DNA from: Punica granatum
Lineage: Eukaryota > Streptophyta > Magnoliopsida > Myrtales > Lythraceae
Assembly: GCF_007655135.1 (NCBI RefSeq)
Contig: NC_045128.1
Location: forward strand, 4,216,001-4,280,000
Length of the DNA: 64,000 nt
Reading direction: 5' to 3'
Shown piece after piece: positions 11,360-21,449 of the stretch. Under the pieces are notes generated by a model that did no database searches, was not told where the DNA came from, and saw nothing but the letters and a program-made list of their open reading frames with translations. Made by a program: the position numbers and the translations under genes. How positions within the stretch are numbered: the first letter of the stretch is position 1; each line of letters starts with the position of its first letter.

Positions 11360-11910
11360 TAATTTGCTACCACTAATATTCGTCAAACGTTTTCATTTTG
11401 TCTACCAATTACACCCTTCCGTCAACACCTCTAGCAAAAATGTAACGTGGTTGTTGATGTGGAACTAATGGTGTTAAAAATATTAATTTTAAATTGACTT
11501 GAACCAAAACGACGCCGTTCTGGTATTCATATTTATTTTGTTTAACATAGAAATCAAGGGAGGGGCCTTATCGGCCAATGCCCCCTCCGGCAAGGTTGTT
11601 GGCAGTCCCTCCTGCCTCCGTCCACCAAGCTTGATGGGGAAGTGGCCGGCTAGGGAGTCCCCCCTTTATTTGAAAAAACGGAAAATGGGAGGGGGAGGTG
11701 CCAAATCCGGCTGGGGGCTCCCCCGGCGATCGCCGACCCCCAAGCGTGGTCGCTAAAGTCGAACGACCACACCTAGGAGGTGATGATGACCAATTGAGGA
11801 GCCCCTAGCTGAATCTGCTACCTCCTCTCTGTTAGTCCGAAATGACAACGTTTAAGTCTATGTGGGGGCAAAAATTATTCAGAGACAAAAGTGGTGGTAT
11901 TTTAAAATAC
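11360..11910. other. Spacer with an unusual GC-rich island
   Basis: Bases 11550-11760 are much more GC-rich than their AT-rich surroundings and carry an open frame (11499-11756) rich in Gly, Pro, Lys and Arg. No domain is recognisable. The flanks (TACCACTAAT near 11368; AAGTGGTGGTATT near 11888) could be decayed termini of a transposon, but I could not define inverted repeats. Confidence 0.3.
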
Positions 11911-12060
11911 ATAACTAATTTATAAATGTTTTAATAATATTTTGATAAAAAAGGGTGAATTTTAGTAATTTATATTTTAATACTATATGTGAAATATGAG
12001 AACTTATTTGCGGTACACTATACTAATTTATTTTACGTTGATTAATAATCATTTTATTGA

Positions 12061-12402
12061 GGGGTTTTTACCCCAAATGACTTATGGTTTACGCATTTTG
12101 TCAAATTTATTCCATGTTTTTTTTTGTCATCTATATCCCATGGTTTACATTTTGGTTCAAATCTATTACGCCGTTATCTTTTTCGTCGATATCTAACGGT
12201 TGTGCTGACGTGGCGCCCGCGTAGCAAGTGTGGCCTAGTACCGCTCCACATGCCACGTCATTACGGCCGTTAGATATCGACGGAAAAGATAACGCCGGGA
12301 TAAATTTGATGCAAAAAGTAAACCATGAAATATATTTGACAAAAAAAACATATGATAGATTTGACAAAAATGGTAAACCATGGGCCATTTGGGATAAAAT
12401 CC
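12061..12402. mobile_element. Palindromic MITE, probably Mutator-like
   Basis: The two halves are reverse complements over roughly 150 bp each. The left arm reads CCCAAATGACTTATGGTTTAC and the right arm, reversed, CCCAAATGGCCCATGGTTTAC. Further in, both arms carry GTCGATATCTAACGG. It is flanked by an 11-bp direct repeat, CATTTTATTGA (12050-12060 and 12403-12413), in the 9-11 bp range known for Mutator-like elements. No transposase is encoded. A transcript through it would fold into a long hairpin, a plausible small-RNA source. Confidence 0.82.
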
Positions 12403-12949
12403 CATTTTATTGACTATTACTGGAGAGAGCCAAAAAAGATATCTCTACAAAATATTATGAGATCTCAAACTTATATACAACTCCTTATCTAATCAATAAG
12501 ATATTTTGATATTCTAAAATGAAATTTCTCTACAATTTTCTACTGAAATTTCTCTACGATTTTATTGTGGCCGATAGTGCCATTTTTTTTAGTTAAAGGA
12601 AGAAATTAAGAAGATTAGAATGAAGAGAAGATGTCTGAAGAAAAAGAAGTATCTATTACATTGAAATTGTAAAAATTTAAATTAATGCTTAATATATAAT
12701 TAGTAAAAATAATTTTTATATTAATTTACTTGAGAAAATAACGTATTCAACTATTAAATTAAACAAATCATAATTTAGAAATAATTCACCAAATATTTCT
12801 TCCATATCTATTTTTTTTATCTATTTAAAAAAATAGTTATCTTCCCTTCCTCGGCCCAACAATAGACAGATGGAGGCCCATTAAAGGCCCAAGTCCAAAA
12901 TAATAAAGCGAGTCTCATGGGTGTAAAGGAAAACCAAAAAAAAAAAAAA

Positions 12950-13551
12950 TTCTCGCGGCGGCATCAATCTATCGCCAGCCTTCGAATCGGAACCCCCAAA
13001 TCTTCTCGTTCTTGCTGAAAAGCTCAAATTGTAAACCCTAGACAACGGTGACCAAATCCTCCTCCTCCGAGAGACTTCTTCTCTGTTGGGTGAGTGTTCT
13101 TCTTGTTTGTATCTGGAGAATGGTTATTTTCGATTTGATTTTCCTTCGCACCAGGACGTTGATTGTTGGGGGAAGGTCCCGTTTAGTGGTAATTTTGATT
13201 TGGTTTTGCTTCTCATTTGATGAGCAAGTTAGCTCAATCTATGCTCCAGTATCTGTTTAGTCTGGTTAGTTTCGCCGTTGCTACTTATTATTTTATGTTA
13301 TGATTGTGTTGATAGCCTTTCCCTAGCTGGATTAATGTAAAGATGTCAATTTTATTGTTGAACACTATCGCCAGATGAGCTAAATGAAGATAAACGGCTG
13401 TATACTTTCTTTGTGGTTTTATTGTTGTACGGTGATGACGTTCGGTAACGAGCCTCTTGGTAATGGATTATGGGACTGAGTTGACAATCGGGTTCACTTC
13501 TTTTAGTACATAGGGCCAGGGAGTAGAAGGTGAAAGTAGTGCGAAGAGAAG
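12950..13551 (+). promoter_or_regulatory. SYF2: SYF2 5' leader with an intron
   Basis: A probable non-coding first exon ends near 13089 at TGTTGG/GTGAGT. The intron ends at the acceptor TTTTAG at 13506, leaving about 45 bp of leader before the start codon. The PEARLI-4 gene has a similar leader, and the relic at 10.4 kb keeps the same acceptor region. Transcript ends are not visible. Confidence 0.5.
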
Positions 13552-15435
13552 ATGGCTGAAGAGAGACCAGTACACCCAGATTGCAGAAATGCGTCCAATC
13601 CGTATCACGAGTGCAGTGAATATTGCTTCCAAATAATTGCCCAGGCGAAAGGACTTTCCGAAGAAAAGGAATTAGGTAATTAAACCTCATCTACTCTGGG
13701 TATTTGGTGCACAGTGCAGTTAATTTTATGGAAATTCATTTGAAACAAAATAATAATAATAATAATAATAATATTATCATTATTATTATTATGGGATGAA
13801 CTAAAAGTGGATGATTTGTTCATAGGTTCCAAGAGTTCGCAGACCAATGCAAAGTAAAGTTTCACAGTTATTTATGTTTCATAAAGATGGTGCTAATATC
13901 TAATTCTGGGTGATGGTCAAAAGTAATGTGGTGTCGTTGATTATAAGCTTCTCTAATTACCTATCATGCCTTCCGTTCATCTTCGACTGGCCACCCCCTG
14001 CAGTTACTGTCTATGTTGGTTATTATGGAATCTGAATGGTTGTATCATAGACAGTGAGAACAAGATGCGCCAGCAGTTGGCCTGTAGGAAAACCATCTAC
14101 CCACTAACCAGAATTTACTTGCTTTGGAGTTACATAGGTCTTCTACCCTGATAACAGTATCCTTTGGTTTTTTTTTTTCTTTGCAATTGCAGAACGGGAG
14201 CAAGTCAATGCTTGTTCAAACCCCAGTGCAACCAATACAGTGGATGACCAGCATTATGAAAGAGAGGATGCTGAAGAGCATTCTGATGGCGATAATGAGC
14301 CACCCATTGAGGATAATCTTGGAGTAGACATTACCAAACTCACAGGAAGGAAGAAGAAGCTGTTTGAGTTAAGGCTCAAGATGGTAAGTCAATCTGGTCC
14401 AATGCTTGTGTCTCGTATCTGGATTGTGTGGTGTGTATATGATCATTCAGTTTCATAACAGTGGTGGCTCATTCTTATATATTGGTAGAATGAGGCGAGG
14501 AAGGCCAATCAAACTGCAATGGTGGCTGAGAAGAAAAAAATGGAGGCCCCCGCAGAATCAAGGGGCATATCGAAGCAGAAGTGGCTTGAGGAGAGGAAGA
14601 AGAAAGTTGGGAAAATTCTTGATGCTAATGGTCTTGATATGTCAAAGGCATATATGTTAGATACGCAAGATGCCGCAGAGTCTAAGTATAAGAAATGGGA
14701 AAAGGATCCTGCCCCTTATGGTTGGGATGGTATGCATCTAATTCAATGCCTTTCCTACTGATTGATTTGGATGTTGCTTTATGATTTTTACGAATAGCTC
14801 TTGAACAGATATGAGAGCTTCAATCTGTTATATATATATATATATTTTATTTTTTTTTTTCATTTCAATATAATCATATATTTGACAAGGAGAAAAGAGG
14901 ATTAGCCTGTTTCCCATCTTGTCCATTAATGCCTGCAGTGTGGATGTATCTTCTCTCTTAGATTGAACTGATTTTGCTTGGCAGTTTTCAATCCGAAGAC
15001 ACTGTATAATGCATACAAGAAGCGTACCAAGAATATCGACGTGGACTTGGATGAATATAATAAACTAAAAGAAGCTGATCCCGAGTTCTACCGAGAAGCA
15101 TCTAGCCTTCAGTATGGGAAGGTACACTTTTGTGGAGAGAAAATAATGCTCTTAGAACTTCTTGTTATTGATTTCGAGGTGATATTTTCTGACCATTTAC
15201 ATTGCAGGCGCCTAAGGTTTCCGAGGACAGGATTGAGAAGATGGTGAAGGAACTGAACAATAGGGAGGAGAAGCGGAAGTCATTCAGCAGGAGGAGGAAG
15301 TTCCACGAAGAGAAGGATATCGACTCTATCAATGACCGCAACGAGCACTTCAACAAGAAGATTGAGAGAGCATTTGGCAAATACACATTGGAGATCAAGA
15401 ACAACCTTGAAAGAGGAACTGCTTTGCCCGACTAA
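13552..15435 (+). CDS. SYF2: Pre-mRNA-splicing factor SYF2
   Basis: Five coding exons (13552-13675, 14193-14383, 14489-14729, 14985-15121, 15208-15435) join in frame to 306 residues. The C-terminal two thirds are a typical SYF2 domain: ITKLTGRKKKLFELRLKM, ESRGISKQKWLEERKKK, YMLDTQDAAESKYKKWEKDP, FYREASSLQYGK, and an ending KIERAFGKYTLEIKNNLERG. SYF2 belongs to the NineTeen/Prp19-associated spliceosome complex in the nucleus. The N-terminus carries a plant-type Cys/His module, C11-x7-H19-x-C21-x3-C25, also found twice in the PEARLI-4 protein. An acidic linker near residues 60-90 separates module and domain. The start is set by the module and by the ATG following the leader acceptor. Call very secure. 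Confidence 0.95.
13743..13791. repeat. Palindromic (TAA)n/(TTA)n microsatellite in a SYF2 intron
   Basis: A run of AAT/TAA units is followed directly by a run of TTA/ATT units, so it can form a perfect AT hairpin inside the first coding intron of SYF2. Confidence 0.75.
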
Positions 15436-15439
15436 GGCA

Positions 15440-16710
15440 TTACCTTGTTCCTTCCAGATGGATGCTATATTATCCTAAGACACAACAGCTTGGGCGTTTC
15501 ACTACTTCTAGTTACTTCGAAAAACCTTCATGCATCAAGGAAAAAGTGTGACGTAATCTTTTTTGTAGATTTCTCTATGTGCAAGTAGTTGATATTAAAT
15601 GTTTGTAATACAAGCAGAGATGTATATTTCTTTAGAGTATGATGTTGCCCATCAAAAGGTTTAATGAGGCTCATAGGACTTCCTTCTTGTTCTTTTGTTT
15701 GGCAAACCTTTTGAGAACCATTTTTCTGGCTGTGATAAGAAACTGAAAAATCACGGGTTGCTGTCGTGGAAGCAGTATTCGGGATATGATATTCAAAAGT
15801 ATTGAAGGCTGGAAAACAAGTCGTATTCAAAGTAAGAGCTTGAAGATTAGATTATGCCCATATATGCGTTTGTATGTACATATATGCCAAAACATGCAAT
15901 TTCTTTTCGTCTCCTTTTACCAGTTGAAATGCAGCCCTCGAGGGGTTGTTGCTACCAAACTCTAAGATAGGGGGGGGCCATGTTTGTTGGTGGTTGAAGG
16001 GAAGAGGGGGGTCCGACTTATGTTGGGTCACGTTCGGGTTTCGAGCAATTGGAATGACCTGGAGTGGAATCACTTTATGAAAATGTGACCTTGTGTTTGT
16101 TTTATGAAATTACCATATGTTTTTCTCTCCGTATTAAGTAGCGAGTGATGGGATCGGATCAAAACCGGGAAATCCTATTCGAAACTGGCGAAGAAGCTGC
16201 TTTTAGCAAATGATAGGAGTTTATGACCCCTCGTGACTTCTGAGGTACCCTGCCAACCTGCATGAATGACCCATGGAGGGACCAGTCTCCTCCCATCCTC
16301 ATCTCCGTTGGCTCCTCATCGCGTGCATCACCATCTGCATAGCCATCGGGACGGTGCTAAAATTATGGCTTGATCTTTAAGGTGAAAATACTGGTTTGCT
16401 GGTGTATCCTGACAACTTCGACGCAGTGCAAAAACTACTACTGGATCTTTTTTATTTATTTTTTTAAGTCCAAATCAATGCTAGAAAAATTTCGAGTAGT
16501 ACTCATCTTTGATTGAGGTGAGACAAACTTTCAAATTTTAGCAGAAAATGGGAAGCGAAAGAAGAGAGAACACCGAGACAACCAGGCAAATCATTCGGTC
16601 CTTCAAAGGAATCATTCCTTGTGTGCCTTTAGATCGGCTTCTCGCGAACGAAGGCTGGAATAGGAGGTGGAACCGTGGAAGGCCACAATATGGGCAAAAC
16701 CTCCTTTGAT
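15440..16710. other. Spacer downstream of SYF2
   Basis: This holds the SYF2 3' untranslated region (likely to about 15620) and AT-rich spacer. No coding frame, RNA gene or recognisable transposon can be supported. Confidence 0.4.
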
Positions 16711-16714
16711 TTCA

Positions 16715-16880
16715 CATTATTTTTTAACTTTACTCCACTCTACTTAACTTAATTTCATTTATCTTCAATTTAATAACGTAATTATTACTTTTTTTTAATT
16801 TTTTTAATCATTTAATTTAATTTTTAATATTAAATTCTTTTAACTATTTATTATTTTTTTTCGTAATTTTCTCTTTCATA
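16715..16880. repeat. Dispersed AT-rich MITE-like repeat, copy 1
   Basis: It shares an ordered series of blocks with 28690-28915: ACTCTACTT, TTCAATTTAATA, AATTATTACTTTTTTT, TTTTTAATATTAAATTCT, AACTATT and CATTAC-like segments. A more divergent relative lies at 62860-63200. No coding capacity. Confidence 0.6.
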
Positions 16881-16901
16881 TTCCATATTGGCTTCTTCTT
16901 C

Positions 16902-16929
<28 letters not shown>
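16902..16929 (+). repeat. 28-nt G homopolymer
   Basis: An uninterrupted run of 28 Gs follows a CTTCTTCTTC tract. Such a run can form G-quadruplexes and is error-prone in sequencing, so its true length is uncertain. Confidence 0.9.
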
Positions 16930-16932
<3 letters not shown>

Positions 16933-17930
16933 GCGATCTAATGGAATGTGATGTGCGGTGGATATTGAAAGACAGATGACCCCATCACTCTGCTTCCTCA
17001 TGTGATGTCCATTATCTCTAAGTATGGGCATAAAACCCCTTTTGCTTCGCTGGCACTCATCGTCCTATCCCGATTTCCAATATCATCCTATAAGGTTTGG
17101 ATGCTCGTTTCGAACAGTAATTAGTTTTGTCCATCGACCCTTCCATCCTGCCCCGCCGGGAGAATCCCATTCAGCTTTCAGTCCAGTCTTGTGTAGTGGT
17201 TGGACTCGAAGTGGGGCAACAATTCACGCTTTTGCCAGCATTCCAATGCAACCTTTCCAGGGAGACAACTCCCTTTTTTTTTTTTCTTTTTTTTAAAATT
17301 TTTTTTCCTTTTCCTACTCGCGGGGGAAAACACTTTTCTCCCGGTGCCAAGATCCACCAGGGAGGGACACGTGTCATCAATCAGGTGGAGGTGAGGGGGC
17401 ATCCTATGTTTTACTTCGTCATTGATGATCATCATCATCATCTATCCACTGGACCAGATGATCTTTGAGTTAAAGAAAACGTTCCAACCAATGAGTATTA
17501 TTCATTCACTATAGATAAGTAAAAATCAATTAAAATACTTATAAATGAGAATCTGTGACCGCATTGCGGAACTAATTTTTCAATTTTAAACATTTTAATT
17601 AAGTATTATACATTCAAGTAAATAAATAACACTCACTCAATATTTACGCGTTGAACTTGCATGCTCCGTATTCGTGAGGCTCTTCGCCCATGGAATTACA
17701 TCGCAAGTATCTGGTTTCATCTCCTCATATTATTACTAAGATAGGACCGTGACATAATAGTTCTTGTCCATTCTCTTCTCATCAAGAGTCGTTCTTACTT
17801 CTTACTGTACAACGATCGCCCTATGGGAGAATTTAGAGAACTCAAGATAGAATTGGCTTCTTTTTTCTTTTTTTTTTTTGGGAAAAGAGGGTCGAGGTGC
17901 CAAAATAAACTAGACGACCCCAACAACCAT
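16930..17930. other. Spacer between the G tract and the RNase H fragment
   Basis: The open frames around 17024-17468 overlap in several frames, lean on a T-homopolymer near 17274-17295, and show no domain. I do not support a gene here. Confidence 0.4.
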
Positions 17931-17939
17931 CACCCAACA

Positions 17940-18078
17940 GAAGAGCTAAGCTCCCGAGCGGTTCGATTTTCTCCTTTTAGAGCAGTTTGGCATATTCATA
18001 TCTATCATACGTTTAGAGAGAACAATTCATGTGCAGATTGGCTCGTTTCAAGTCGGGATGTGATTATCGATAAATAGA
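17940..18078 (+). pseudogene. RNase H-type fragment of a retroelement
   Basis: The plus-strand frame reads AVWHIHIYHTFRENNSCADWL and stops 36 bp later. This matches the C-terminal part of plant RVT_3 RNase H domains (a hydrophobic strand, then RE-x-N-x-x-AD-x-L), common in non-LTR element remnants. The N-terminal catalytic part is not recognisable upstream. It lies about 290 bp beyond the aquaporin's 3' end. Confidence 0.5.
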
Positions 18079-18364
18079 CAATGTAATAGGAAGGAAGAAA
18101 AAGCAAAGCAAGAGCAGCACCCCAAGTCCACTACTGATCATCTCATGAAGAATAATAATAATAAGACATAAATACAACCAAAGAAGAAAGGTCCAGAGAC
18201 TGAATAAATATTCATTCATTCATTCATCAGCAAGGATATCTCCAAATTAACACAAGGGGTCAGTCTTCTTCTCCTTCCTCCTCTCCGTCGTCATCATCAT
18301 CCATCCATACGCACAAACAAACAAAGAGTTCTTCCTTTTCTTGGGGAATTTTGAGGCTTAAATC

Positions 18365-19841
18365 TTAGTTGGTGGGGTTGCTGCGGAAGGATCCCAGGGC
18401 TTTGATGGCGGCCGCTCTGAGGATGTACTGGTGGTACGCCGCCGCCGCAAGAGCTCCCACGAACGGCCCGACCCAGAAGATCCACTGCATTCCCGCGAAT
18501 CAAAATTTTAGATATTAAGTGAAATGAATGAACGAATGAATGAAGATGAGACAATTATTCATGTAGATGTGGGGTGTATGTTTATATACCTGGTCATCCC
18601 AAGCTTTGCCGTTGTTGTAGATGACGGTTGCGCCGAAGCTCCGGGCAGGGTTGATTCCGGTCCCGGTGATGGGGATAGTGGCCAAGTGGACCATGAACAC
18701 TGCAAATCCGATCGGAAGAGGAGCCAACACCTGAGGAAACACCAGCTTCGATTAGCTAAATTAAGTACGCAAAAGTTGCGAGGGTAAATTTGTAATTTTG
18801 AGTTTTCTACAGTAATATCCCTGCGCCCCCTGACTTACCGGGACGTGTGAGTCACGGGCGGACCGTTTGGGGTCGGTGGCGGAGAAGACGGTGTAGACAA
18901 GGACGAAGGTGCCGATAATCTCGGCCCCAAGGGCAGTGCCAGTGCTGTATCCAGCGGCCACCTCGTTGGCCCCACCGCCGAGTCTGTTGTAGTAGGGCTT
19001 CATGAAGGCCTTCACTAGCCCGACGCCGCAGATGGCACCGAGGCACTGGGCTACCATGTACGCTACCGCCCGGATCAGGCTCACCTTGCGAGCCAGGAAT
19101 AGCCCGAACGTCACTGCCGGGTTAATGTGCCCACCTGCACATGATCAAAACAAGGCCCCAAAAGCCGAAAAAATATTAGAAACACGTATGTATAACTCAT
19201 GTCGTCATATGTTGCTTACAAGTCTAACGCTATTATTCATGTTGGAAAAAATGTGTGATGAGTAATCTTTGGACTATGTTCAGACAAAATTGAAAAATAT
19301 TTCTTCCTAAATGAAAGCATAATTAAAATACTTTTTTCTCGGTGAAACGATGAGATATTCTCAACTTATACTAAATCTGACACAGTCAAGAGTCCACTTG
19401 GCCTGGTCACGATGCTCCTAGTGAGTTTTAAACGACCACATGAAACATATTTTGCAAACTATAGTTTAAATATGTTGCTGTAATTATAATTATGATACGA
19501 TATATAAAAAGAAAAAGAGGCAGCAGAGGAGTTGAGGTGGAAGTCAGCTGACCGGAGATGCCGGCGGTGCAGTAGACGAGGATGAAGATCATGCCACCGA
19601 AGGCCCAGGCGATGCCGAGGAGGCCGACGCCGCCGCAAGGGTCGGTCTGCTTCTTGTGGCCGATGACGGTGGCGACGGTGACGTAGAGGAAGAGGAGGGT
19701 GGCGATGAACTCGGCAATGAGGGCCCGGTAGAAAGACCAGAGCTTGAGCTCGGCCATGTCCAACAGGGGAGCCGGCGGCGGGTCGACGTAGTCCTTGCCA
19801 TGGTGGTGCCTCTGCCCTTCCTCGCTCACTTCCTTCGACAT
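18365..19841 (-). CDS. PIP2: PIP2-type plasma-membrane aquaporin
   Basis: Four exons (19841-19553, 19134-18839, 18730-18590, 18484-18365) encode 281 residues, the usual PIP2 length and intron pattern. Both NPA boxes are present (N101-P-A and N222-P-A-R). The selectivity filter shows H210, T219 and R225 as in water-conducting PIPs. Loop D carries His193 (DSHVP), the known pH-gating residue, and the C-terminus GSFRSNPTN offers Ser274 and Ser277, positions known as phosphorylation sites in PIP2s. The long N-terminus with a His stretch and the short C-terminus resemble the Arabidopsis PIP2;7/PIP2;8 pair. It is a six-helix channel for water, possibly also H2O2. Subgroup call from memory; family certain. 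Confidence 0.95.
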
Positions 19842-20556
19842 CTCCGCTCTGATCCCTCTGCTCTGTTTTTCTCTTCTTCTCTGTTATGGTTTTGCTAGGG
19901 ATGGAGTTCTGTTCCTCTTTCTACCTTGGAGTGTGGGCTTTTAAAGAGGCTTTAGCGAAGGGTGGTGATTTCTGAGGATAAGGCGGGGCAGTTTGGGGAT
20001 TAAGTTAAATAAAAGTATGTATATTCTTTTCTAATAAAAAAATTCTCTTTTTTAAATAACATGAATAGTTCAAGTGATTCGACATTTATTTTTCTTAATT
20101 AAGGTCTCAAATTAGAGTATTGTGAATGAAAAAAATTTATGCCGTGAGAATTTTACCCTTTAATGGACGAACTCAGCTCGACTAAATTAGCCAGATCTCA
20201 ATTGAACTTCCAGATATCATGATTCAAATCGAAAAAAAACTACATTTTTTTTTCTTTTTCCAAATTTATATTAATTATATTTGGTCAAAAAATTATATTG
20301 TTTATAAGAGGTATGCCTCGCGCACATCATATTATGTGAGTTTCGTATCATATTAGTTCGATAGACGTGTTATTATAAATATGCAGGCACATTGCCACAA
20401 CGGGGGATATGAGCTAGGGAGAGGGAGATGTGGAAGGGGCCTACAAGTACAGCGAAACCATGTGAGGGCTAATCATAAAAGATGATAACCAATCCACTCG
20501 CATATGCATTCAAATCACAGAGGGAGACAGAGATATCAGACAGAGTTGATATATGG

Positions 20557-20616
20557 ATATATATATATATATATATATAGGATTTTAGGGTTGCATGTAT
20601 ATATATATATATATAT
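20557..20616. repeat. Two (TA)n tracts between TTGCATGTATA repeats
   Basis: Alternating TA runs occupy about 20557-20579 and 20599-20616, with short TTGCATGTATA repeats between and after them. Simple-sequence expansion in spacer DNA. Confidence 0.8.
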
Positions 20617-20639
20617 GTGTTGCATGTATAGGAAATTTT

Positions 20640-21200
20640 TTTTTGGTGAATATTAAATAGATTTTATTAAAAGCAAATATAATGTACATTGGGGTACGGA
20701 ATAGGCAATCAGCGACCACATGATCCTTACTAGCTCAACATAATATGGACTAGGGCTACCTTAACAAGATCGAGTCACTCTGACTACAAATCCTCGTAAT
20801 CCCAAAGGGATTCATAGCACGAATTGAAGAACGGCATTAGACTATGTCGGTAAGGATCGACGATAACAGCCCGAACAACCAATGATTTTACTAATGGGAA
20901 ATGTGGGAGGTGACCGTATCAGTGTCCAGCACAAGTAATTGTCAAACCGGGATTGAAGAACCATGCTTAGAAAAACAAGGAAACAAACACCAACACAAAC
21001 AAAACAACAAACATGAGGAAATACATAGTGGACTTTTGTTCGATGCCGATTAGCGGGGGAGTCTTATTGAAATCTAACACCTCTACTTCGGGCTCTGAAA
21101 ACCGACAGGGTCGAAATGATAGGGGGAGGGCAGGGAGAGAAAAGGAGCTTTGGCGGTGCTTGACATGTATGGGAAATGGAAAGAGAGAAGAAGACGAAGA
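20640..21200 (-). other. Possible remnant of a small membrane-protein gene or repeat
   Basis: On the minus strand a frame ends in EQKSTMYFLMFVVLFVLVF, a single hydrophobic segment at the very C-terminus, and is followed by a T-rich tail with AATAAA-like signals near 20660. Its upstream part runs into the SINE, so the original start is not visible. I do not recognise a family. It may be the 3' end of an unidentified transposable element or a tail-anchored protein fragment. Confidence 0.25.
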
Positions 21201-21242
21201 ACCAGAGATCAAGATTTTGTGTATATGAGAATATTTTGTCTT

Positions 21243-21433
21243 AACCCCAATGGGTTCGGCGTAGTAGTTAATGTGCACCCAAATTTGCACCGAGACCTAG
21301 GTTCGAATCCCCTTGGGGTCACCGGAGTGCCTTTGGCGTAATTACCCGCTCCGTGCGTCGCCTGGAGTTCACGGAGCCTCGGGAATTAGTCGAGCGATAT
21401 CCGGACACCCTGGGTTAGAAAAAAAAAAACAAA
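21243..21433 (+). mobile_element. tRNA-derived SINE
   Basis: The head has a pol III box A-like stretch (GGCGTAGTAGTTAATGTGCAC) and a perfect box B (GGTTCGAATCC), spaced as in a tRNA. A GC-rich non-tRNA body follows, then an A-run tail. A perfect 16-bp target duplication, GAGAATATTTTGTCTT, flanks it (21227-21242 and 21434-21449). The exact duplication and intact boxes suggest recent insertion. It is about 191 bp long. A true tRNA is excluded because no acceptor or anticodon stem forms. Confidence 0.9.
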
Positions 21434-21449
21434 GAGAATATTTTGTCTT

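Noticed and set aside
11499..11756. GC-rich open frame of 85 codons
   Set aside because: Gly/Arg-rich and low in complexity, with no start or splice context. Kept only as a compositional island.
13824..13851. An extra 28-nt exon in SYF2 (GGTTCCAAGAG..)
   Set aside because: Its inclusion would break the frame, leading to an early stop in the next exon. Direct joining of 13675 to 14193 keeps the SYF2 frame.
21243..21320. A tRNA gene suggested by GGTTCGAATCC
   Set aside because: Acceptor, D and anticodon stems do not form, and the A tail and target duplication identify a SINE.
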